Source of the DNA: Lachnospiraceae bacterium
GTDB taxonomy: Bacteria; Bacillota; Clostridia; Lachnospirales; Lachnospiraceae
DNA length: 36,669 nucleotides
Direction of reading: 5' to 3'
Assembly (NCBI GenBank): GCA_017478245.1
Contig: JAFVDW010000013.1
Span: 1 to 36,669, forward strand
Each line of letters starts with the position of its first letter. The first letter of the stretch is position 1. This document shows, piece after piece, positions 24,224-32,946 of the stretch. The position numbers were made by a program, and so were the translations under genes. The notes below the pieces were generated by a model. The model had not been told where the DNA came from, did not search any database, and saw only the letters and a program-made list of their open reading frames with translations.

Positions 24224-24652
24224 TTATCGCTTTTCATCCACAAGAATTCCAGCCATCTCCCACACCTTCGCAATCATATCCAAGGTCTTTTCAGGCGGAA
24301 GTTCTTTGATGACTTCCTTCGTTTTCTTATCCACAATCTTAATCGTCACACGATTCGTTCCATCGTGAATACCAAAGATCGCTTCGGAGTTGGTCGCCTT
24401 ATTTTTGTTAAAGCTCTCTACCGCCTTGCGAATCTGCTCGCTTGAGGCTGTCTGCCCCTGTTCTTCATTCTGATCTGTGGCATTCCCTTGCCCCTTGTTC
24501 TGCGTGTTCTCCACCACTTTTGTGGTTGTGTCCACAATATCCGCAGCCTGTACATTCACGTTCTGGTCCGTCTTAACAGGTACCGGTGCCTTCACCGGAT
24601 TAGCAATCTGCGATTGTAGACTCATTGCATTGTTAATAGCTTCAATAGCCAT
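24224..24652 (-). CDS. flaG: FlaG family flagellar protein
   Basis: A 142-residue protein. The C-terminal half is the FlaG domain: TNRVTIKIVDKKTKEVIKEL then PPEKTLDMIAKVWEMAGILV and DEKR. The N-terminal half is a Gln/Asn/Thr-rich low-complexity linker. FlaG acts late in filament formation, and in several bacteria its loss changes filament length; the biochemical role is not settled. Start ATG 24652 has GGAGG eight bases upstream, preferred over the in-frame start at 24667. First gene of the flaG-fliD-fliS-chaperone operon, 28 bases before fliD, with a sigma-28 promoter directly upstream. Confidence 0.92.
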   Translation of the reverse strand: MAIEAINNAMSLQSQIANPVKAPVPVKTDQNVNVQAADIVDTTTKVVENTQNKGQGNATDQNEEQGQTASSEQIRKAVESFNKNKATNSEAIFGIHDGTNRVTIKIVDKKTKEVIKELPPEKTLDMIAKVWEMAGILVDEKR

Positions 24653-24702
24653 ACCAGTCACCTCCATGTGAAATGTGATAAATTATGAGTTTTCTAATCT
24701 TT

Positions 24703-24729
24703 TTATCGGATTATTCTAAAATAAGTTTA
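24703..24729 (-). promoter_or_regulatory. Sigma-28 promoter of the flaG-fliD-fliS operon
   Basis: Minus-strand TAAA (24726-24729), exactly 15 bases, then TCCGATAA (24703-24710), matching the SigD consensus. The -35 box overlaps the stop codon of the upstream 598-residue glycosyltransferase gene. Confidence 0.88.
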
Positions 24730-26523
24730 GAGGGAACTTGCATTTTTTATCAATTCTATCAGTTGTGAGGCACGAACCTCCCATGTATGCTCCCGCATTG
24801 CAATATCATAGGCGCTTCGCGCTATCTCTTCTCTCCTTTGTTCGTCACCCAACAGCATCCTTATCATCTGCGGAATCCGCCCCACATCCGTCAACGAAAA
24901 GAGCATAATGTCTTCTCCATCTTTAAAATGTTCTTTGAGATATGTGGTTTCATCTGAAAGGCAGACTGCTCCGCAAAGCATACTATTGGCAATCCGTTCC
25001 GTCATCCCATCCTTATGCCAGGTCATAATGTTAAGGCTGACCTTTGCGCACGTCAAAAGCTCCAGTGCCTCCTTGGGTGTGACCTGCGGGTGTATTTTGA
25101 GTCTTTCTCTCCCCTGACCCTCATACTGTTCCCAGGAAGTGCCGAATACATCCAGTTCTATGCCTGCAGAAAGTATAGTTTCTATCACTTTATTGCGATA
25201 GAAGCCGATGACTTCCCTATATACATCCGTGTATGCCCAAATACAACTGAGCCATCTGTCGGGTGCTTCATCCGCATGTGCAACCCACGCTTCGCCCTGT
25301 CCTATCAAAAATTCTCTCAATCCCTCCTCGAATTCCAGCCATGAGTGCTCTATCATGAATTGAAAATACCCTTCCTTGACAGAATCCTTCCAATCCTTTT
25401 GCACATAAGGTCTATAACTGCCTACGAAAACCACATCATACTCTCTGTCCTCTCCCGCCATTGCCTGCGCAGTAGTCTCCCCTGCAAGTGGAAAATGCAG
25501 TGCATGTCTTATCTGATAATATTTTCTCAAATAACGTGCATAATTCCCATCCTGGCACAGCAGATAATAGGAGTCATTCAGATTCCAAAATAAATCATCA
25601 AAAAACATTGGATTGTCTGTCCAGAATTGACACTTGGGCACATGCTGTTTTTTAAAAAAGTCATTTTCCAATATGGGAGCCTGAAATCCCACATAAGCCT
25701 TTATCATGCGATTCTCAATGTCTTCTATGGAGCTGTAACTGCCATATCTGTTATTGGTCGTGATAACAGCCTGTCCCTTCTTTACCAAGGCATCTGCCAG
25801 CTTATTTGCAAAATTCTCCAAAACACCATAACAGGTCTGGTCACCGGAGATGATAAAGAACGGTGCCGTATTCTGCGCAATTTGTTCATACACTCCCTGA
25901 TCACCAAGCATTCTGTCCAAGCTTGTGCGAAATTGCTGCGTCCTGCCCAACCTTTCCATGTAGTCGTTGACGGAAGTGAGATACTTCTCCAACGTAGCTT
26001 CCTTGCGCAAATAGAGCATATGCTCCCTGATCAGATAGGCTAATTCCTCCGCGCGATTGTCCGCTTGCTCTCCGTACAAAGCAGCATGCTCCCCTGTGTC
26101 ATCGTTCTCTTCCTCCGCGTCGCCGGCACTTTCCCCCGTGTCGTCCGCACATTCGACACAGTATACCTGCATACCGCGCTGAATGCATCTACAGACAAAC
26201 TCATAATTGCCTCCGGGCAGATATTCATTGAAGGAGCCTGTCCCGGAAAGCATTGCTTTGTGCAGGTACAACGCATACACCTGCATCGAAAAACTATCCA
26301 ACACATCCTGCAAGCTGCCGATTTCCTGTGGGACACCACTCCCGAATACCACCAGATCATATTCCTGCAAAAGGGGATACTCGTCCAACACTGCCGTCAC
26401 TTCCGCCGCGTTCGTGATTGTTTTGTCTGCAAATACAAACACATCCTCCCCATCCTGTGCCATTATGCTGTTTTTTAAGCCTGCATCATGAAATTCTTCT
26501 CTTGAGAGATTATATAACCCCAT
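24727..26523 (-). CDS. Large CgeB-like glycosyltransferase with N-terminal extension
   Basis: A 598-residue protein. The C-terminal ~370 residues are the CgeB-like GT: CQFWTDNPMFFDDLFWNLND, YDVVFVGSYRPYVQKDW, IELDVFGTSWEQY, KVSLNIMTWHKDGMTERIAN and LCGAVCLSDETTYLKEHFKD, ending in the SAYDIAMREHTWEVRASQLI helix. The first ~220 residues include a Rossmann-like strand (DLVVFGSGVPQEIGSLQDVL) and an acidic low-complexity loop (about 128-155). Context suggests flagellin modification: the gene lies between a UDP-sugar dehydrogenase and flaG, and its stop codon is inside the sigma-28 promoter. The start at 26523 has AAAGGG upstream. Sugar and acceptor unknown. Confidence 0.8.
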   Translation of the reverse strand: MGLYNLSREEFHDAGLKNSIMAQDGEDVFVFADKTITNAAEVTAVLDEYPLLQEYDLVVFGSGVPQEIGSLQDVLDSFSMQVYALYLHKAMLSGTGSFNEYLPGGNYEFVCRCIQRGMQVYCVECADDTGESAGDAEEENDDTGEHAALYGEQADNRAEELAYLIREHMLYLRKEATLEKYLTSVNDYMERLGRTQQFRTSLDRMLGDQGVYEQIAQNTAPFFIISGDQTCYGVLENFANKLADALVKKGQAVITTNNRYGSYSSIEDIENRMIKAYVGFQAPILENDFFKKQHVPKCQFWTDNPMFFDDLFWNLNDSYYLLCQDGNYARYLRKYYQIRHALHFPLAGETTAQAMAGEDREYDVVFVGSYRPYVQKDWKDSVKEGYFQFMIEHSWLEFEEGLREFLIGQGEAWVAHADEAPDRWLSCIWAYTDVYREVIGFYRNKVIETILSAGIELDVFGTSWEQYEGQGRERLKIHPQVTPKEALELLTCAKVSLNIMTWHKDGMTERIANSMLCGAVCLSDETTYLKEHFKDGEDIMLFSLTDVGRIPQMIRMLLGDEQRREEIARSAYDIAMREHTWEVRASQLIELIKNASSL

Positions 26524-26558
26524 TTTTAAACCCTTTCTATTCCCCTATACTCAAATGA

Positions 26559-26770
26559 TAGCGAAACTCCCTTCAAATGTTGCTATGATTGTGCATGATG
26601 TACATTTCCATACGCAGACCCTAGCGAGCCGTCGGCACTTAGGTGGCGTACTACGGCACTGTAAGTGCTAGGCACCTTATGTGCCGCTACGGAGAAGTCG
26701 GAGCGAAAGCGCGTCTGCTATGGAATTGTACGATTGCGCAATTTCCTGAACAATGATAGGAGTTTCACTA
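26559..26770. mobile_element. ~210-bp palindromic element flanked by 15-bp direct repeats
   Basis: Ends TAGCGAAACTCC (26559-26570) and GGAGTTTCACTA (26759-26770) are inverted repeats with one mismatch. Inner arms 26600-26619 and 26713-26731 also pair. A perfect 15-base direct repeat, CTATTCCCCTATACT, lies outside at 26537-26551 and 26775-26789, seven and four bases from the ends. No open frame is present. It fills the gap between ugd and the 598-residue glycosyltransferase; the second direct repeat touches the ugd stop codon. Confidence 0.65.
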
Positions 26771-26788
26771 ACGCCTATTCCCCTATAC

Positions 26789-28030
26789 TTAGTCCCGCCA
26801 AAAGAGATCTCTGGTATAGACCTTATCCTTTACATCATCAAGGCAGGCATCATAGCGGTTTACGATGATCGCATCGCTCATGCGCTTAAACTCCTCCAAA
26901 TCTCCGATCACCCTGCTGCCAAAAAAGGTGCTTCCGCTCTCAAGGGATGGCTCATAAATCACTACTGTAGCCCCTTTTGCCTTAATTCTCTTCATGACTC
27001 CCTGAACAGAGCTCTGTCTGAAATTATCAGAGTTGGTTTTCATGGTCAAACGGAAAACACCGATCACCACCTCCCGCTCCATACCGCTGTCGAAACGATT
27101 ATCATCCCGATAGCCATAATACCCCGCCTTCTGAAGCACTCTGTCCGCGATAAAATCCTTTCTGGTTCGATTGCTCTCCACGATCGCCTCAATCAGATTC
27201 TCCGGTACATCCTGATAATTGGCAAGTAGCTGTTTCGTATCCTTCGGCAGACAATAACCGCCATAGCCGAAGGACGGATTATTATAGTGTGTACCAATTC
27301 TGGGGTCTAAGCATACACCATTGATAATGTCCCGGGTACTAAGCCCCTTTATCTCCGCATAGGTATCCAATTCGTTAAAAAAAGAAACCCGAAGCGCAAG
27401 ATAAGTGTTAGCAAACAGCTTCACGGCTTCCGCCTCCGTACTCCCCATAAAAAGCGTGTCAATCTCTTCCTTGAATGCCCCCTCTTTCAATAGGTTTGCA
27501 AAAAGCGCTGCCTTCTCCCTCGTCTCCTCATCACATCCGACAATGATTCTGCTCGGATACAAATTGTCATAGAGGGCTTTACTTTCTCGCAAAAACTCCG
27601 GGCTGAAAATAATATTTCCGATATGGTATTTTTCGCGCACAGACTCCGTGTACCCCACCGGAACCGTGGATTTGATAACCAACATAGCACGCGGATTCAC
27701 GGACAATGCCAGTTCTATTACCGCTTCCACCGCGGAAATATCAAAATGCTGTGTGACAGAATCATAGTTCGTAGGTGTGGCGATAATGATATAGTCTGCC
27801 TGCTTATACGCCCATTCTGCATCCAGGGTGGCAGTCAGCTTCAAAGGTGTACCTGCAAAAAATTTCTCGATATACTCGTCATGAATCGGGCTGATTCTTT
27901 TATTGATCTTCTCTACCTTTTCGGGCACAATATCCACAGCGTAGACCCTATGATGCTGCGCAAGCAGTGCAGCCAAAGACAATCCTACATAACCGGTTCC
28001 CGCCACTGCAATCGTCCACTCTTTCTCCAT
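26789..28030 (-). CDS. ugd: UDP-glucose 6-dehydrogenase-type nucleotide-sugar dehydrogenase
   Basis: A 413-residue enzyme of the short Ugd class, oxidising UDP-glucose to UDP-glucuronate with two NAD+. Landmarks: the NAD loop [13 protein letters not shown] (8-20), [21 protein letters not shown], a catalytic-site Lys in [10 protein letters not shown] (K204), and the active-site Cys in [14 protein letters not shown] (C260). The start is taken at ATG 28030; an in-frame GTG three codons earlier also exists. The ribosome site (GGGTGG/GGAG) is close to the ATG. It could supply UDP-GlcA to the neighbouring glycosyltransferases. A related UDP-HexNAc or UDP-Gal dehydrogenase cannot be excluded from sequence. 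Confidence 0.88.
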   Translation of the reverse strand: MEKEWTIAVAGTGYVGLSLAALLAQHHRVYAVDIVPEKVEKINKRISPIHDEYIEKFFAGTPLKLTATLDAEWAYKQADYIIIATPTNYDSVTQHFDISAVEAVIELALSVNPRAMLVIKSTVPVGYTESVREKYHIGNIIFSPEFLRESKALYDNLYPSRIIVGCDEETREKAALFANLLKEGAFKEEIDTLFMGSTEAEAVKLFANTYLALRVSFFNELDTYAEIKGLSTRDIINGVCLDPRIGTHYNNPSFGYGGYCLPKDTKQLLANYQDVPENLIEAIVESNRTRKDFIADRVLQKAGYYGYRDDNRFDSGMEREVVIGVFRLTMKTNSDNFRQSSVQGVMKRIKAKGATVVIYEPSLESGSTFFGSRVIGDLEEFKRMSDAIIVNRYDACLDDVKDKVYTRDLFWRD

Positions 28031-28088
28031 GCACTCCACCCACCCTTCATAATCTTCATTATTTTTCTTAAAAAGCTTCTTATAGCGT

Positions 28089-28134
28089 AAAAAGGAAGTC
28101 CTGAACCCGCTATTAACGTTCTTCAGGACCTTCC
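28089..28134 (-). terminator. Rho-independent terminator after the coiled-coil gene
   Basis: A GGAAG(G)TCCTGAA / TTCAGGACTTCC stem with a one-base bulge (arms 28122-28134 and 28094-28105) is followed on the minus strand by T5 (28089-28093). It begins 7 bases past the stop at 28142 and separates this gene from ugd. Confidence 0.85.
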
Positions 28135-28141
28135 CCAGAGG

Positions 28142-28591
28142 TTAGCTCGGCATCGGTATCAGATGATTCAGCTTCAGAATCTCTACAACCGTATCCATAC
28201 CATCTTGCAGCTTCGCAAACTTTCTGTCCGTATTCAGTTCAAACATCCGCAACTCACATTGCACCTCGGTCAGTTGCTCAGACATTTTGTTCTGCCGCAC
28301 TGTCATGGCATCCATTCTGTCCTCCAGCTTCGTAAGACGATTATCCATCTTGTCGAATCTGTGATCCATCTCGTCAAATCTGCGATCCATTCCATCAAGC
28401 CGGATATCTATCCCATCAAGCCGGCTTTCTACCTTGTCCAAACGATTGTCTACCTTGTCCAAACGATTGTCTAAATTATCCAGACGATTGTCTACCTTAT
28501 CCAAACGTCCATCTACCTTGTCCAGCCTCCCGTTAATCTGTCCTAACTCATCCAGAATCTTCTGAAACAATTCATTGTAATTCTCATTCAT
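28142..28591 (-). CDS. Heptad-repeat coiled-coil protein
   Basis: A 149-residue protein with no recognised enzyme domain. Residues ~18-95 are about eleven near-perfect heptads of the form (N/S/G)RLDKVD, so it should form a long parallel coiled coil or oligomer. The last ~50 residues (MSEQLTEVQCELRMFELNTD to the end) are also helical. It lacks a signal peptide and membrane segment. Start ATG 28591 with AAAGGG upstream replaces the longer in-frame start at 28645. A good sigma-A promoter lies at 28747-28775 and a terminator follows, so it is monocistronic. DNA repeats of 21 bp inside the gene may change its length by slippage. Function unknown. Confidence 0.7.
   Translation of the reverse strand: MNENYNELFQKILDELGQINGRLDKVDGRLDKVDNRLDNLDNRLDKVDNRLDKVESRLDGIDIRLDGMDRRFDEMDHRFDKMDNRLTKLEDRMDAMTVRQNKMSEQLTEVQCELRMFELNTDRKFAKLQDGMDTVVEILKLNHLIPMPS
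28428..28511. repeat. 21-bp tandem repeat inside the coiled-coil gene
   Basis: Four near-identical 21-base units start at 28428, 28449, 28470 and 28491, each encoding one heptad of type LDKVDNR. Degenerate units extend to about 28365 and 28525. Loss or gain of one unit keeps the reading frame. Confidence 0.7.
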
Positions 28592-28746
28592 GGCAATCCC
28601 TTTCCCTTTCCAAATATCTGTAAATTTATGCGTGGCGCCTCTCATAGAACCAGTCTAACACATGCAGGGAAATATGTCTATATTTTTTCGCAAAATATAT
28701 AAACGAAATATCGTTAATATTGTAGCCATCACTTTTCTGTATGAAA

Positions 28747-28775
28747 ATCTTACACCTTTTACCCTGACTTGTCAA
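28747..28775 (-). promoter_or_regulatory. Sigma-A promoter of the coiled-coil gene
   Basis: Minus-strand TTGACA (28770-28775), 17 bases, then TAAGAT (28747-28752). The 5' UTR would be about 150 nt. Confidence 0.7.
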
Positions 28776-28802
28776 AAAAAACTTAAATTTTTGTGAACTC
28801 CG

Positions 28803-28831
28803 TTGACATTCCACCGGTAAACCTTTATATT
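28803..28831 (+). promoter_or_regulatory. Sigma-A promoter of the 28873 gene
   Basis: A consensus TTGACA (28803-28808), 17 bases, then TATATT (28826-28831), about 40 bases before the start codon. It is divergent from the coiled-coil promoter. Confidence 0.8.
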
Positions 28832-28872
28832 ACAATGGAAATAATCAAGATAAGGAAAGGCAGGTATACCTC

Positions 28873-29619
28873 ATGCCGGTTATGGATGAATTTCAAGAAG
28901 AACGAGAAGCCTTAAAACAAGCTTCCATTTGGGAAAAAATAAAATATTTCGTGTATTATTATAAATGGCACACCGTTGCGGCAATCGCTGTTCTGATTAT
29001 CGGCTTCACATGGATTCGCGACGTTGTCACCAGCAAAGATGCCGCTTTCTATGCCGCTATCGTCAACGGTGCCGCACTGAACAATGCAGAAGAATTTAAT
29101 TTGGCTTTCACCGCTTATTCCGGTATTGACAACCAAAAATACGATGTGATTTTTGATACCTCCATGCAGCTTGTCAGCGGTAGCGGCGACCAGATGAGCG
29201 TAGCCTCCTCTCAGAAGCTGGTTGCATACTCTTCTATTGGAGAATTGGATATTTTGTGCGCGAATCAATCTCTGTTCACTGATTATGCCAACAGCACCTT
29301 TTTCTATGATCTGCGAGAGATTTTGACACCGGAGCAGATGGAGCAGTGCAAGCCCTATCTCTACTATGTAGACCGCCCTGTAGTGGAAGCGATGGAAGAA
29401 GCCGAACCCACCTTTGACAATCCCACTCCCATCGAGGTTCCGGATCCCTCTAAGCCTGAACTGATGGAAGACCCCATCCCCGTAGGCTTATTCGCCAATG
29501 ACTTAAAGACGCTCACGGACTACTATTATCTCGGTCCGGAGGATGCCGCACTGGGCATCCCCATAAACACCAAAAACCTTGATAATGCAATAAAATTCCT
29601 TACATTTATCACACGATAA
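28873..29619 (+). CDS. Membrane-anchored extracellular protein of unknown function
   Basis: A 248-residue protein. The N-terminal cytosolic stretch ends with WEKIKYFVYYYKWHTVAAIA, a 'YYKxH' start followed by one membrane helix (about 32-50), which is a common layout in unnamed Lachnospiraceae membrane proteins. The outer part has DILCANQSLFTDYANSTFFY, an ILTPEQMEQCKPYLYYVDRP segment, and a Pro/Glu-rich linker (about 180-205). It resembles a tethered solute-binding-like fold, but no family is recognised. ATG 28873 has AGGAAAGGCAGG upstream; an ATG three codons later is also possible. Monocistronic, with its own strong promoter; it converges on gatB with a three-base gap and no terminator between. 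Confidence 0.65.
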   Translation: MPVMDEFQEEREALKQASIWEKIKYFVYYYKWHTVAAIAVLIIGFTWIRDVVTSKDAAFYAAIVNGAALNNAEEFNLAFTAYSGIDNQKYDVIFDTSMQLVSGSGDQMSVASSQKLVAYSSIGELDILCANQSLFTDYANSTFFYDLREILTPEQMEQCKPYLYYVDRPVVEAMEEAEPTFDNPTPIEVPDPSKPELMEDPIPVGLFANDLKTLTDYYYLGPEDAALGIPINTKNLDNAIKFLTFITR

Positions 29620-29622
29620 CCA

Positions 29623-31053
29623 CTATAGCAATTCTTTCAAAAGCTGATTTACGCTTGCAGGATCTGCTTTGCCTTTCATCGCTTTCATGGTCTGCCCCAC
29701 CAGAAAACCGATTGCTTTCTCTTTGCCGCCGCGATAATCTGCCACAGACTGGGGATTCGCGGCGATCACTTCCTCGACGGTCTTGCGCAAAGCATTCCCA
29801 TCGCCTACCATCTTCAACCCCTTGTCCTCCACATAACCTTCGGGATCCACATCGCGATCGAACATTTCTTCAAATACTTCCTTTGCCACCGTGGTATTGA
29901 TAACCTTCCGTTCGGTAAGGTCAATCAGCTTCGCAAAATGAGCCGGCGTAAAACGGATATCCTCAGGATCCATCTCTCGTTCCTTCAACAGACGCAGTGT
30001 CTCTCCCATCAGCCAGTTAGACACCTTCTTAGGCTGATGGCACAATTCCACCGTTGCCTCAAAAAGATCCGCCATATGCTTGGAGCCGGTGATAATCCGG
30101 GTATCATAATCAGGAATGTCAAATTCCCTGCGATAACGCTCCATCTTTTCCTCCCTAAATTCCGGCTGCCCTGCCCTGACACGCTCTATGAACGCATCAT
30201 CCAACTGAATAGGTACTAAGTCCGGATCCGGAAAATAACGATAATCCTGTGCATCCTCCTTGGAGCGCATAGCATAAGAAACTTCCCTTGCGTCATCCCA
30301 CCTGCGGGTCTCCTGAACCACACTCTCTCCCCGCTCCAAAAGCTCTATCTGCCGTTCCCGCTCTCCTGTGATGGCGCGTGTGATGGCGCGGAAAGAATTC
30401 AGGTTCTTCATCTCTGTACGCGTACCAAGCTCTGTACTACCCACTTCCCGCACAGACAAATTCACATCCGCACGCATGGAACCCTCGTTCAGCTTACAAT
30501 CCGAGGCGCCAAGATATTGAATCGTCATACGCAGCTTTTCCAGATAGGCAATCACCTCCTGGGCATTTCGCATATCCGGTTCTGATACAATCTCAATCAG
30601 AGGAACACCCGAACGGTTATAATCCACAAGGCTTACATCCTCCCACTCATCGTGGATCAGCTTGCCCGCATCCTCCTCCATATGTATCTCATGGATGCCG
30701 ATGGATTTCACACCGCCCTCCGTCTCAATATCCACATGTCCATTCCGACAAATAGGCAGATATAACTGACTAATCTGGTAGTTCTGGGGGTTATCCGGAT
30801 AAAAATAATTCTTACGATCAAATTTACAGTATCTGGTAATACTGCAATTCGTTGCAAGCCCCACCGCCACCGCATATTCCAACACCTGCCCATTCAGCAC
30901 GGGAAGCGTCCCCGGCATTCCGGTACACACCGGACAGGTGTGGGTATTGGGTGCCCCGCCGAATGCAGTAGAACAGCCACAGAAAATCTTGGTCTTCGTC
31001 GCAAGCTCTACATGCACCTCTAGACCAATCACTGTCTCATATTGTTTTTCCAT
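29623..31053 (-). CDS. gatB: Asp/Glu-tRNA amidotransferase subunit B
   Basis: A 476-residue subunit that phosphorylates the Asp or Glu carried on tRNA and passes it for amidation. Classic features: ETVIGLEVHVELATKTKIFC at the N-terminus, the Cys pairs CGCS and CPVC for a structural zinc, DRKNYFYPDNPQNYQISQLY, HMEEDAGKLIH, DYNRSGVPLIEIVSEPDM, and a C-terminal tRNA-binding tail domain ending SVNQLLKELL. Full length for the family (~475). GGAG lies nine bases before ATG 31053. Last gene of aspS-gatC-gatA-gatB. No glnS or asnS is in the window, so whether it serves Asn, Gln or both is inferred from the T-box and AspRS type. Confidence 0.97.
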   Translation of the reverse strand: MEKQYETVIGLEVHVELATKTKIFCGCSTAFGGAPNTHTCPVCTGMPGTLPVLNGQVLEYAVAVGLATNCSITRYCKFDRKNYFYPDNPQNYQISQLYLPICRNGHVDIETEGGVKSIGIHEIHMEEDAGKLIHDEWEDVSLVDYNRSGVPLIEIVSEPDMRNAQEVIAYLEKLRMTIQYLGASDCKLNEGSMRADVNLSVREVGSTELGTRTEMKNLNSFRAITRAITGERERQIELLERGESVVQETRRWDDAREVSYAMRSKEDAQDYRYFPDPDLVPIQLDDAFIERVRAGQPEFREEKMERYRREFDIPDYDTRIITGSKHMADLFEATVELCHQPKKVSNWLMGETLRLLKEREMDPEDIRFTPAHFAKLIDLTERKVINTTVAKEVFEEMFDRDVDPEGYVEDKGLKMVGDGNALRKTVEEVIAANPQSVADYRGGKEKAIGFLVGQTMKAMKGKADPASVNQLLKELL

Positions 31054-31095
31054 TTTCTTCCACTCCTCTCAAAATCCGGGCAAGCTGCCAACTAA

Positions 31096-32592
31096 CTATA
31101 CAGAAAGTCCAAAAGGACCTCGCTTCTTCTCATAAGTGTACGCACACTGAATTAATTTTTTCTCCTGAAAACAATCTCCCAACAGTTGTAATCCGATCGG
31201 CAGACCTCTACCGTCTTTTCCACAGGGCAGACTGATACCCGGCAGCCCTGCAAGATTCGCTGATATGGTGTAAATATCTCCCAGATACATCTTGAGAGGA
31301 TCCGCCAGACTCTCACCCAACCCAGGCGCCGTTGTAGGTGCCACCGGTCCCAGAATCACATCATAGCGGGCAAAGGCGGCATCAAATGCCTGCTTTATCA
31401 ATGCCTTCACACGCAAAGCCTTCAAATAATAAGCATCATAATAACCCGAACTGAGCACAAAGGAGCCTAGCATAATACGTCGTTTTACCTCAGCGCCAAA
31501 GCCCTCGGAGCGAGTTTTTTTATACATGTCATGAAGCCCATTGAAATCGGCTGTACGATATCCGTATTTAATACCGTCAAAACGCTCCAGGTTGGAGCTT
31601 GCCTCTGCTGCTGCGATGGTATAATAGGTGGGAATCGCATATTCCACCAGACTTAGATCAAATTCCTCTACAACAGCTCCCGCCTGCTCTAATACCTTTG
31701 CCGCCGCAAGCACTGCGCTCTTCACCTCCGTATCCAGCCCCTCCCCAAAATAATCTCTGGGAATACCGATGCGAAGTCCTTTCACATCCTCCACCAAAGC
31801 AGAAGTAAAATCCACATCCTCCCGTTTCATGGAGGTGGAATCCTTGGCATCATGTGCCGCAATGATTTCCAACACGGTAGCACAGTCTGTCACATCCTTC
31901 GCCAAAGGACCAATCTGATCCAGCGATGAGCCATAAGCAACCAGTCCATACCGGGACACCGTTCCGTAGGTGGGCTTCATTCCCACCACTCCACAATAGG
32001 CTGCCGGCTGCCTGATAGAACCACCAGTATCAGAGCCCAAGGCAAAAAAGCACTCCTCTGCCGCCACCGCTGCTGCTGAACCGCCGGAGGAACCGCCCGG
32101 CACATGCGCCGTATTCCAGGGATTCTTCGTCACTCCAAAGGCAGATGTCTCCGTGGTGGAGCCCATAGCAAACTCATCCATATTGGTCTTACCTACGATG
32201 ACCGCTCCGGCTTCCTCCAATCTTGACACAGCCTCCGCCGAAAAGGTAGGGACGAAATTCTCCAGTATCCTGGAGGAGCAGGTGGTGCGCATTCCCTCCG
32301 TACACAGATTATCCTTAATCGCCACCGGCACGCCCGCCAAAGATCCTTGTAGTTCACCTGCTTCTATTCTCTTCTGTATCTGCGCCGCTTTTTGCAGGGC
32401 GGTATCTTTATCTATCGTCACATAAGCATGAATTTCTGCCTCTTTGCGCTCAATCTGTTTAAACACTGCCTCCATCGCTTCCACCGCAGTCACTTTTCCC
32501 TCATGAATGGCTTTTCCCAGCTCTACCGCCGTATAAGCCAGAATTTCCCTGGCAACGCCGCCAGTTATTTCTTTATCTGTCAACTTACTCAT
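31096..32592 (-). CDS. gatA: Asp/Glu-tRNA amidotransferase subunit A (amidase)
   Basis: A 498-residue glutamine amidase that releases ammonia for GatB. The Ser-cisSer-Lys triad is visible: K93 in VAIKDN, S168 in PGGSSGGS, and nucleophile S192 in DTGGSIRQPA. TNMDEFAMGSTTETSAFGVT and FVLSSGYYDAYYLKA are further signatures. The annotated ATG at 32592 follows GGAG with no spacer; a TTG three codons on (32583) has nine bases and is an equally good start. Cotranscribed with gatC and gatB (42-base gap). Confidence 0.96.
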   Translation of the reverse strand: MSKLTDKEITGGVAREILAYTAVELGKAIHEGKVTAVEAMEAVFKQIERKEAEIHAYVTIDKDTALQKAAQIQKRIEAGELQGSLAGVPVAIKDNLCTEGMRTTCSSRILENFVPTFSAEAVSRLEEAGAVIVGKTNMDEFAMGSTTETSAFGVTKNPWNTAHVPGGSSGGSAAAVAAEECFFALGSDTGGSIRQPAAYCGVVGMKPTYGTVSRYGLVAYGSSLDQIGPLAKDVTDCATVLEIIAAHDAKDSTSMKREDVDFTSALVEDVKGLRIGIPRDYFGEGLDTEVKSAVLAAAKVLEQAGAVVEEFDLSLVEYAIPTYYTIAAAEASSNLERFDGIKYGYRTADFNGLHDMYKKTRSEGFGAEVKRRIMLGSFVLSSGYYDAYYLKALRVKALIKQAFDAAFARYDVILGPVAPTTAPGLGESLADPLKMYLGDIYTISANLAGLPGISLPCGKDGRGLPIGLQLLGDCFQEKKLIQCAYTYEKKRGPFGLSV

Positions 32593-32630
32593 CTCCTTTT
32601 TGCATCTTTTCCGTCAAGCAGTCTCCTTTA

Positions 32631-32927
32631 TCACCCTTCGAAGGTTTTGGGCACCACAAACATACCATCCTTCTCCTGGGGCGCATTTGCCAACATCTGC
32701 TCTCTCATGTCGCCGCTTGTCACCACATCCTCCCGAAATACATTCTGTACCGGGAATACATGTGACATAGGCTCGATATCCGTAGTGTCCAATTCACCCA
32801 GTTTGTCGATATAATCCAACATGCTGCCCATATCCTTTTTCGCCTGCTCGCGCTCCTCTTCAGAAAGCTCCAGCTTCGCCAATATCCCCACATACTCTAT
32901 TGTCTCATCATCTATCACATGCGCCAT
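32631..32927 (-). CDS. gatC: Asp/Glu-tRNA amidotransferase subunit C
   Basis: A 98-residue scaffold that wraps around the GatA-GatB interface. The family pattern is clear: [40 protein letters not shown] and [17 protein letters not shown], ending in PKTFEG. GGAG lies ten bases before ATG 32927. It follows aspS by 19 bases and precedes gatA by 38. Confidence 0.95.
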   Translation of the reverse strand: MAHVIDDETIEYVGILAKLELSEEEREQAKKDMGSMLDYIDKLGELDTTDIEPMSHVFPVQNVFREDVVTSGDMREQMLANAPQEKDGMFVVPKTFEG

Positions 32928-32946
32928 ATCTATATTTCTCCTTTTC

